From an uncultured Planctomycetaceae bacterium (GTDB lineage Bacteria > Planctomycetota > Planctomycetia > Pirellulales > Pirellulaceae), in contig CAIYOB010000863.1 of assembly GCA_903927685.1 (NCBI GenBank), forward strand, positions 1 through 9,477: a stretch of DNA of 9,477 nt, written 5' to 3'. The notes under the pieces were generated by a model, which made no database searches, was not told the DNA's origin, and worked only from the letters and a program-made list of their open reading frames with translations. The translations under genes and the position numbers were made by a program. Positions 1 to 6,800 of the stretch are shown one piece after another. The first letter of the stretch is position 1, and each line of letters begins with the position of its first letter.

Positions 1-259
1 GGAATCCCCGCGGACTGTGGGCTCGCTGCACTCGACCACAGCCACCCCGGCAATCCTAAGTCCTCGACCTAGTGCCATTCGGTGCGTTGCCCCGGCGCCG
101 GACTTTGGACGAAAAAGTTCCTGTTGCGCAACTCCATTGTTGCCAAGCAATTACGAACCGCAGTCAAGAAAAATGCCGTTTTCGAGTGCACACTCTGCCC
201 CGGAATTCGTTCTTATTAGCAAGAGTTCTTTCCCACCTTCCAGCCCCGGAGACGGTCAG
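1..259. other. Upstream non-coding region before the receiver gene
   Basis: No gene is supported here. A reading frame in phase with the receiver gene stays open from about position 17, but its product is rich in Ser, Pro and Ala and shows no domain, so I treat it as chance openness in GC-rich DNA. The region holds a repeat copy at 19-48 and a 10-base palindrome GTTGCGCAAC at 123-132, which is not rarer than chance. I found no convincing -35/-10 pair. If the receiver domain were the tail of a hybrid kinase, kinase motifs would be expected here in frame, and none are seen. Confidence 0.5.
19..48 (-). repeat. Copy of a dispersed GC-rich repeat (single arm)
   Basis: Read on the minus strand, this 30-base stretch matches 2206-2235 on the plus strand at 27 of 30 positions. 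The differences are single substitutions at three places. The shared core on the minus strand is GGTCGAGTGCAGC. An inverted pair CTGTGG (15-20) and CCACAG (36-41) overlaps it. Only one arm is visible, and the partner arm may lie left of the window. I recognise this type of sequence from intergenic DNA of planctomycete genomes, but its function is not known to me. Confidence 0.65.
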
Positions 260-661
260 ATGAACACAGTGCCATCGACAACTCTCCGGCGACCAGCCCC
301 GCTGCGCGTCTTGGTTGTTGAGGACGCGGCTGTCCACCAGAGGCTGGCGTCGAGTCTGCTGACGCGGCAAGGCCACTTTGTCACAGTGACCGAAAACGGA
401 CAGCAGGCTTTGGATGTACTGGAAAGCCAGCCTTTCGACCTGGTCCTCATGGATGTCGAGATGCCCGTGATGGATGGGCTGGCCGCCACCAACGCGATCC
501 GCCAGCGAGAGAGCCAGCGCGGGGGCCATTTGGCCATCGTCGCGGTGACATCCAGTTCCGGCCCCGACGAATGCCTAGCCGCGGGGATGGACGCGTACCT
601 TCCCAAGCCGCTCCGGCACGACGCGTTGACGCAGACCATGCAGCAGGTGCTGGGCGTCTGA
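260..661 (+). CDS. Single-domain response regulator (receiver/CheY-like)
   Basis: The gene encodes a 133-residue protein made almost entirely of one phospho-acceptor receiver domain (about residues 15-133). All key residues are visible: the acidic pair E21/D22 in VLVVEDA, phospho-acceptor D65 in LVLMDVEMP, T97 in VAVTSSS and K116 in YLPKPLR. The pattern, with GMDAYLPKP near the end, resembles receivers that close hybrid histidine kinases, although no kinase region precedes it. Such proteins accept phosphate from a histidine kinase or Hpt protein and act by protein contact, because there is no DNA-binding output domain. I chose ATG 260 because GGAG (248-251) lies 8 bases upstream and because the open frame before it looks non-coding. 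An ATG at 173 is an alternative start. The transporter gene begins 61 bases downstream on the same strand, so co-transcription is possible. The partner kinase is not in the window. Confidence 0.85.
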   Translation: MNTVPSTTLRRPAPLRVLVVEDAAVHQRLASSLLTRQGHFVTVTENGQQALDVLESQPFDLVLMDVEMPVMDGLAATNAIRQRESQRGGHLAIVAVTSSSGPDECLAAGMDAYLPKPLRHDALTQTMQQVLGV

Positions 662-722
662 GCAATGGCATCGCCCCGTCGGCGAGTTTCGGGTATAGTC
701 CCCGCCGCGACGCAGGGAAGCG

Positions 723-2171
723 TTGCAGAGACGGATTTCGAATGAAACGGAAAGGATTCCGGCCTTGTGGTCGTTGAGCACGGCTCGGCGAGCGATCGTC
801 ATTGCTAGCAGCCTGGGAATGGCTTATACGCAGCTGACGACATCGCCGGCCAATATAGCCCTGGCTCGGTCGCTGGGCGCGACGGGAGTCCACGTCGGGA
901 TTTTGGAGGCGCTGCCGACGGCCATGCTGTTCATGCAGTTCGTGGCGGCGGTGTGCGTCAATACCCTGCGCTATCGGCGACGGCTGTGGATCGGAGTCTC
1001 GATCGCCCAGCGTCTGATGCTGCTGCCCGCGGCTTTGGGAATCGCCCTGGTCCCAGAATTGTCGGATCAGGTCTGGCTGTGGATCTTGATTGCCGCGGCC
1101 ACACTGAATCACGGCCTCCTACACTTCGGTTCGCCGCTGTGGATGTCCTGGATGGGGGACTACCTGCCCCGTCCGGGACTGAGTCAGTTCTGGGGGCGGC
1201 GGCACTTCTGGATGCAATGGACGGCCGCCGGCTCGCTGTTGGCCGGCGCATGCCTGATGCGAGCCGGCGGGTGGCCCTTTCGCCAGGCTTTTGCCGCCTT
1301 GATCGCCCTCGCCGCGGCAGCGGGCTTGGCGGATGTGCTGACCTACTTGAAAGTCGACGAGCCGCCGGTCACACCGCTGCCGGCCGCGTCGCTGAGGCAA
1401 GTGCTGTCCGATCCCTTCCGCAACGGCCCGTTTCGGACGTTCATCGGATACTCGTGCTTCTGGAACCTGGCCTGCATGGTCGGCGCACCGTTCATCAGCA
1501 TGTTCCTGCTCCAATACGTCGGCATGAACGTGGGAGATGTGCTGCTGGTGTGGGCTCTGTCGTGGGTGGGCGGAGCCGTATTCTCCGGCTCGATGGGACG
1601 GCTGGCCGAGCGTTACGGGCACCGGCCGCTGCTGGTGTTGTGCACGGTCTTCAAGCCCTTGAACATGCTGGTCCTGCTGGTCTTGCCGCAAGACCCGACA
1701 CTGGCCTTCTGGCTGGTCACCCCCGCCTTTATGCTGGACGCCTTGTTGAACGCCGGGATTGCCATCGCCACGAACGGATTCCTGCTCAAGAACTCGCCGC
1801 GGCAGAACCGTTCGATGTTCATTGCGGCGGGTACGGCGTTGGCCGGCATGGTTGGTGGGCTGACTGCGATCGTCGCCGGCTTTGTCTTAGCTAGCCTCGC
1901 GCATTGGTCGCTGGCCTGGGGCCCGCTTCAACTTACCGCCTTTCACGTCATGTTCGCGGCCAGCTTTCTGCTGCGCGTGATCAGCATCGGCTGGGTCCGC
2001 CGCGTGCGGGAACCCGAGGCGACCGAGGTCCGCGAAGTCTTGGTGCAACTGGTTGGGGCCACTCCCTTCCGTTCTCTTCGGTTCCCCGTCGGCCTGTACC
2101 GAGTCGAGGAGCGGATGCCGCAGCCGGTTCAGGAACCGGAAGCTCCACCCAGGCGGTCGCTGGCGGCGTAG
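723..2171 (+). CDS. MFS-type membrane transporter
   Basis: This 482-residue polytopic membrane protein has about twelve hydrophobic segments in two halves. The first half runs from about residues 24 to 208 and the second from about 238 to 425. A hydrophilic linker (about 209-237, including DEPPVTPLP) separates them. Residues 144-161 (MGDYLPRPG...GRRH) match the cytoplasmic loop with a G-R-x-x-G-R-R-like pattern seen in a family of bacterial MFS proteins. GRLAERYGHRP (292-302) resembles MFS motif A in the second half. A charged, Pro-rich tail of about 55 residues follows the last helix and is probably cytoplasmic. The substrate cannot be told. The start is uncertain: TTG 723 has AGGGA only 4 bases upstream, whereas TTG 765 has AAGGA at better spacing (8 bases) and would give 468 residues with all helices kept. 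The next in-frame ATG (819) would cut helix 1. The stop is followed by the repeat-bearing gap. Confidence 0.85.
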   Translation: MQRRISNETERIPALWSLSTARRAIVIASSLGMAYTQLTTSPANIALARSLGATGVHVGILEALPTAMLFMQFVAAVCVNTLRYRRRLWIGVSIAQRLMLLPAALGIALVPELSDQVWLWILIAAATLNHGLLHFGSPLWMSWMGDYLPRPGLSQFWGRRHFWMQWTAAGSLLAGACLMRAGGWPFRQAFAALIALAAAAGLADVLTYLKVDEPPVTPLPAASLRQVLSDPFRNGPFRTFIGYSCFWNLACMVGAPFISMFLLQYVGMNVGDVLLVWALSWVGGAVFSGSMGRLAERYGHRPLLVLCTVFKPLNMLVLLVLPQDPTLAFWLVTPAFMLDALLNAGIAIATNGFLLKNSPRQNRSMFIAAGTALAGMVGGLTAIVAGFVLASLAHWSLAWGPLQLTAFHVMFAASFLLRVISIGWVRRVREPEATEVREVLVQLVGATPFRSLRFPVGLYRVEERMPQPVQEPEAPPRRSLAA

Positions 2172-2205
2172 GGGCGGTCTGAGGAATCTGTCCAGGCAGA
2201 ATGTT

Positions 2206-2293
2206 GGGGTGCCTGGGGTCGAGTGCAGCCAGCCCCAAGTGGCAAAAACTGGGGGCTCGCCACTCGTACCTCGTAGCTCGACCCCAGCCACCC
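2206..2293. repeat. Nested inverted repeat of the dispersed GC-rich family
   Basis: The outer arms are GGGTGCCTGGGGTCGAG (2207-2223) and CTCGACCCCAGCCACCC (2277-2293). They are complementary at 16 of 17 positions and enclose a second hairpin (2231-2257). The left arm plus adjoining bases (2206-2235) matches the inverse of 19-48 at 27 of 30, so this is a repeat family and not a lone palindrome. It lies in the 307-base gap between the transporter stop (2171) and the fusion-protein start (2479). The rest of that gap holds only a small 6-bp hairpin (CAGGCA at 2337-2342, TGCCTG at 2349-2354) and no gene. It could act as a transcript-end structure, a protein-binding site or a non-autonomous mobile repeat. 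Confidence 0.7.
2231..2257 (+). terminator. Inner hairpin, possible transcript-end structure for the MFS gene
   Basis: AGCCCCAAGT (2231-2240) pairs with ACTGGGGGCT (2248-2257) at 9 of 10 positions around the 7-base loop GGCAAAA. It lies 60 bases after the transporter stop. No T-run follows, so it is not a classical intrinsic terminator. It may only be the core of the surrounding repeat. Confidence 0.35.
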
Positions 2294-2468
2294 ATCTCCT
2301 CTGGCGGCGTAGCGCCGGGCCACGATCAATCGGCCCCAGGCACGCTTCTGCCTGCGGCCGGCCGGAATCCGGATTTGCCGCATTGCGAGGGCAAAGGTGG
2401 CTGTTCGCAAGGCGGAGAATTGGCATAATAGCGGGTGTTCCGGATGTCATTGCCCCCATTTCCGGCTC

Positions 2469-2472
2469 GGAG
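2469..2472 (+). promoter_or_regulatory. Shine-Dalgarno site deciding the TTG start of the fusion protein
   Basis: GGAG lies 6 bases before TTG 2479. No in-frame ATG occurs between the non-coding upstream stretch and the transmembrane segment, so this site is the main support for the TTG start. Confidence 0.6.
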
Positions 2473-2478
2473 TATCCC

Positions 2479-3747
2479 TTGAATCGCACTGAGGCACCTG
2501 CCGCCGCGTATCTTGAACCCTCGAATCCCGGCGCCGGCGCCCAGGCGGCGCTGGGCGAGCGGGTGCGTTCGCTGCGTCTGCCGGCCGAGGTCCGCAACCA
2601 GCGGTCCAGTGGAAACGCGATCGCGTGGCTGCTGGCGTTTGCGCTGGCGGCCACAGGCGTGACGCTGGGCGTTGTCTACTTTCAGCCGGCGCCCCGTGCC
2701 GACACCGCATCCGGCGCCGCCTCACCGCCCTCGGCCGGACCGGCGAACGGCGGCAGCGGCACGCCAGTCACAGACCCGTCGCGGTCCCCCGCTGCCGGCG
2801 CGCCGGCAGCAGCCAGCGGTTCGATCGCCTTGGAGTCTAAGGGCTACATCATTCCCCGCCGGCAGATCCTGGTCAGCCCGCAAGTAAACGGTCGCCTGCT
2901 CAAGGTGCTGTTCGAGGAAGGGCAGCGGGTCGAACAGGGGCAGGTGCTGGCGGAAATCGAGACGACCGACTATCTGGCGGACCATCAGCGAGCGCTCGCG
3001 GCTCTGGCTTCCGCACAGCAGCATGCTCAGGAATTGGAGGCCGGGAATCGGCCGGAAGAGATCGCTCAGGCGGAAGCCGAACTGGCCGAAGCCCGGGCGC
3101 TGTTGCCGCAGGCCGAAGCCGAATGGAAACGCAACGACGAACTGCGGGCCTCGCGCACGATCTCGCAATTGCAGTACGAACAGTCCGAGGCGACCTACCT
3201 GTCGCTCAAGAAACGCGTGGATCGCCTGGAAGCAGCCGTCACCCTGATGCACAAGGGTCCTCGCCAGGAACGGAAAGAAGCGGCCCGGGCCGACGTGCGG
3301 CAGGCCGAGGCGGACGTCGCGCGGACGCAGTGGCGGCTGGATAACTGTACGGTTCGAGCCCCTATCTCCGGCACCATCCTGAAAAAGAACGCCGAGGAGG
3401 GAAACATCGTCAATCCCATCGCCTTCAACGGCTCGTTCAGTCTGTGCGACATGGCTGATCTTTCCGACCTGGAGGTGGAAATGTTCATTCAAGAGCGAGA
3501 CATCTCGCGAGTTTTCGTCGGCCAGCGGTGCAAGGTCCGGGCGGAAGCGTACCCGGATCGCTCGTACGACGGCGTGGTCTCGCGGCTGATGCCGATCGCC
3601 GACCGGGCAAAAGGCGCTCTTCCGGTCCGCGTGAAGCTGACCGTTCCGCCGGACGAGGAAGGCGTCTACCTGAAACCCGAAATGGGAGCGGTGGTGACGT
3701 TCCTGACTGGACCTGCGTCCTTGTCTGCCACCGCCGTGAGCCCTTGA
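2479..3747 (+). CDS. HlyD/MacA/DevB-like membrane fusion (periplasmic adaptor) protein
   Basis: A 422-residue protein with the usual adaptor layout. It has a short cytoplasmic N-terminus, one transmembrane helix (about 47-68) and a Pro/Ala/Gly/Ser-rich spacer (about 70-115). The first half of a lipoyl-like domain follows (about 120-162, with SPQVNGRLLKVLFEEGQRV). A long helical hairpin rich in Ala, Glu, Arg and Gln comes next (about 163-288), then the second lipoyl half (about 290-312, with RAPISGTI) and a beta-barrel region (about 320-408). Such proteins bridge an inner-membrane transporter to the periplasm or outer membrane. TTG 2479 is preferred because GGAG sits 6 bases upstream. A longer open frame reaching back into the transporter gene is not credible. 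The expected permease does not follow directly; the giant secreted-protein gene does, 133 bases later. The likely ATPase partner is at 8470-9174. Family assignment is firm, but the substrate and the exact subtype (MacA, HlyD or DevB) are not. Confidence 0.87.
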   Translation: MNRTEAPAAAYLEPSNPGAGAQAALGERVRSLRLPAEVRNQRSSGNAIAWLLAFALAATGVTLGVVYFQPAPRADTASGAASPPSAGPANGGSGTPVTDPSRSPAAGAPAAASGSIALESKGYIIPRRQILVSPQVNGRLLKVLFEEGQRVEQGQVLAEIETTDYLADHQRALAALASAQQHAQELEAGNRPEEIAQAEAELAEARALLPQAEAEWKRNDELRASRTISQLQYEQSEATYLSLKKRVDRLEAAVTLMHKGPRQERKEAARADVRQAEADVARTQWRLDNCTVRAPISGTILKKNAEEGNIVNPIAFNGSFSLCDMADLSDLEVEMFIQERDISRVFVGQRCKVRAEAYPDRSYDGVVSRLMPIADRAKGALPVRVKLTVPPDEEGVYLKPEMGAVVTFLTGPASLSATAVSP

Positions 3748-3839
3748 ACAAAGAGCGAAATTAAACGAGGAGAACGCGCCGCCGGCGCCTGGCCGAACGC
3801 ATTCATTTGTGCCAATATGTGAGCTCACCGAACGACACC

Positions 3840-3858
3840 GGCCGCCGATCAGGTGGCC
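3840..3858 (+). promoter_or_regulatory. Leader hairpin just upstream of the giant gene's ribosome-binding site
   Basis: GGCCGCC (3840-3846) can pair with GGTGGCC (3852-3858) over seven pairs, one of them G-U, with loop GATCA. It ends 5 bases before the Shine-Dalgarno sequence. It could modulate translation. GC-rich DNA forms such stems easily, so confidence is low. The remainder of the 133-base gap has no clear promoter. Confidence 0.3.
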
Positions 3859-3863
3859 ACGGC

Positions 3864-3870
3864 AAGGAGG
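3864..3870 (+). promoter_or_regulatory. Strong Shine-Dalgarno site of the giant LEPR-XLL gene
   Basis: AAGGAGG is a full match to the anti-Shine-Dalgarno complement and lies 10 bases before ATG 3881. It fixes the start at 3881 rather than at the in-frame GTG 3809, and places the basic LEPR-XLL leader at the very N-terminus. Confidence 0.75.
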
Positions 3871-3880
3871 GAAGGATCGG

Positions 3881-6800
3881 ATGTTGAATCGCACCCGGAA
3901 ACACTTGGCGCCGCGGCGGAATCGTCGTCGGCTTTCCCTGGAGCGGATGGAGTCCCGGCAGCTGCTCAGCGCCACCGCCCTGTTAGGTCTGGCTGTAACG
4001 GCGGATGGGTTGGCGAGCCCCATCGCAACGCTGGAGGCCGACGATGCCGCGGCGACGGCGTTGGAATGGTTGGCCGAGCCGGCACTGACGGTTGCCATCG
4101 TGGGCGAGGGCGAGGGCTCGCCCGCGTCGCCGTCGAGTCCGGTGGGCTCCGAGGTCCCGACCGCTCCAACGAATCTGGCCGCCACGGTTGTGTCGCCCTC
4201 CGAAGTCAATCTGACCTGGGACTTGGCAGACGCATCCGAGACCGGCATCGTCATCGAGCGGAAGATGGGGGCCGAGGGAAGCTTTCAGACGCTCGTCGCC
4301 CTGCCAGCTGGCGAGAATACTTTCACGGACACCAGCTGCTGGGCCGCGACGGATTACACTTATCGCGTCCAGGCGGTGAACGCGACGGGAGCGTCGAGTT
4401 ACAGCCAGGAAACCTCGGCGGTTACCGATCCCGTCCCCGCGGGGGCGCTCGCCGTCGTAACCGACTTACAGGTCGTTCCCAGCTCGCCGAACGCGGCGGC
4501 GCTCTCGTTTACCGATCCCAATCCCGCGGACCTGAAGCGACAATATCTCCTGGAACGGTCGGAAGACGGCGTGGCGTATCGAGTTGTCGAGGTGCTCGGC
4601 ACGTCGACAACTTGGACCGACGTTGGCCTGAGTCCCGGGGCCACCTATTCCTACCGCGTTCGCGGCATCTCCTGGAACAACCCGACGTCCGACTATTCGG
4701 CCGCCGCCCAGATCACTATGCCCGATCGTCTCCCGGGGGCTCCCATCGAGCCGTCGCGGCTCGAGGCCGAGACCACGGCCACGACGGCCACCTTGACTTG
4801 GACGAACAACGACGCCACGGAGTCTGCGTTCAAGATCGAGCGGGCGGTCTTCAGTCCTTGGCATCCTCAGCCGTGGACCACCGTCGCGATCACCGCACCG
4901 GGCGCGACATCCTTCACCGATACTGGCTTGCGGGCGGAAGCGACCTACGTCTACCGAGTTAGCGCCACCAACGAAGTGGCGGACTCCGGCTACGCGGTGC
5001 CGGCGAGCGACGTCCTGCAGTCGCTGTTCGGCGACCAGATCGCCGTTATCACGGCCAGCGCCGGCACGGGTTCGCCCCAGGTCTACGACATCGGCCCCGG
5101 CCACGCGTACGAGGACATCGCCGACTTGGACTGGTCGCAACTCGGGCCGGGCGACACCGTCAACATCCACTACAAGCCCGGCGGGTACCACGAGCTGTTC
5201 CAGATCTCCACGCGGGGCACGGCCGACAATTGGATCACGATCAACGGCGTCCCCGATCCGGCGACGGGGCAATTGCCGATTATCGACGGCCTGGAAGCAG
5301 TGCTGGACCCGCAATTCAAGAGCAGCTATGCGCCCCTGCATGGCAGTGGAGCCATCGTCGTCGGGACGCGGCCGGGCTACGTCAGCGGCTACCGGCCGGG
5401 CTACATTACGATCCAGAACCTGCAGGTCCAGCGGGCGTACGCCGGCAACGACCCCAACACGTTCACCGACTACGACGGAGCCTTGAAAGCCTACACCACC
5501 GTCGGCGCCGGGATTTACCTGTATCGGGCCGACCACATTACGATCCGCGACTGCATCATCACGGACAATGGCGAAGGAATTTTTGGGGCGGGGCAGGCCA
5601 GTTTCGATCGCCTGATGACGGACATCACCGTCTCGTCCAACGAGATCTACAACAACGGCAATCTCGGCACCAACCGGACCCACAACACGTACCTCGAGGC
5701 CATCGACACGGTCTACGAGTACAACCATTACGGCCCGCTGCGGGCAGGAGCCGGCGGCAACGGGCTGAAAGACCGTTCGGTGGGCGTCGTCGTCCGCGGG
5801 AACTACATCGAAGGCGGTGCGCACGAACTGCAGTTGCCGGCTTCTGAGAATCAGGTCAACTTGGCGCTGACGATTCCTCGCTACCACCGGGCGATGGTCT
5901 ACGGGAACGTCATCGTCGATGGCCCCGGCAATGTCAGCGGCCCGGTCGAATACGGAGGCGAAACCCACACCGCGCTGGGGCGTAAAGGCGTCTTGTATTT
6001 GTATCACAACACGATCGTCGTCCAGTCGGACAAGTCGGCCGTGTGGCGGGTCAACGCCGTCGGCTTGAACAGCACCAGCGAGACACTCGACGCCAGAAAC
6101 AACATCTTCGCGGCGCTCCCGGCGACACCCGGCGCGGTCAACTCGGACTTCGGCCTGCTGGGCGTCGACAGCTACGTGAGCCGCAAGGCCAACGCCTACG
6201 TCGGACGCAACTGGGTTCCGCCCGATTACCTCCTGAACAGCTACGGCAACGCGGGGTTCAAGGGGCACGTGGCAGGCCTGGACAACCTCATGGTCGGCCA
6301 GTCCGACGACCCGGGCTTCGTCGCTGTGCTGGCGGGTGACTATGAACTCGCCGCCGATTCCGTGGCGGTGGACGCGGCCACTCGCTTGGCCGGAGCGTCG
6401 TTCGCTTTCCCTGTCGACCACCAGTTCTCGGCTGAGCAGCATGCCATTCCCCGCGCCGTCCTGGGAGCTGCCGCCGACTTGGGGGCCTGGGAATACGGCA
6501 GCGGCAACCAGGCACCCACCGCCATCCTGCTGTCTTCCACGGTGGTCGCCGAACTTAACCCCGGAGCTACCATCGGCACCGTCACCGTGATCGACCCGAA
6601 CGTCGCTGATACCCACCTGCTGTCCGTATCGGACTCCCGGTTCGAGATCATCGACAACGAACTGCGGCTGAAGCCGGACGCAAGCCTGAACCAGGCCACC
6701 GAGCCGTCGATCACGCTGGACATCACCGCCACCGACAGCGGCGGACTCAGCCGAATCGAGACGTTTGTCATCACGGTCGGGCGACCAATCGTCATCGACG

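Noticed and set aside
123..132. Perfect palindrome GTTGCGCAAC upstream of the receiver gene as an operator
   Set aside because: Perfect 10-base palindromes are expected about nine times by chance in a window of this size, and no promoter is seen beside it.
671..699. Small stem TCGCC/GGCGA (671-675, 681-685) as a terminator, and TATAGT (694-699) as a -10 box, between the receiver and transporter genes
   Set aside because: The stem is only 5 bp with no T-run, and there is no -35-like box at 16-18 bases from TATAGT.
953..1894. Plus-strand frame of about 313 codons inside the MFS gene
   Set aside because: It is Arg/Ala/Gly-rich and has no membrane segments or domains. It is a shadow of the transporter frame.
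2053..2478. N-terminal extension of the fusion protein back into the transporter gene
   Set aside because: It would overlap the transporter by 119 bases and translate the repeat element. The sequence looks non-coding, and GGAG plus TTG at 2479 gives a normal adaptor N-terminus.
3744..3749. TTGAAC at the end of the fusion-protein gene as a -35 box for the giant gene
   Set aside because: No acceptable -10 box occurs 16-18 bases downstream.
2722..4254. Minus-strand open frame of about 510 codons across the fusion-protein gene and into the giant gene
   Set aside because: It spans two well-supported plus-strand genes and the gap between them, is rich in Arg/Gly/Ser, and shows no recognisable family.
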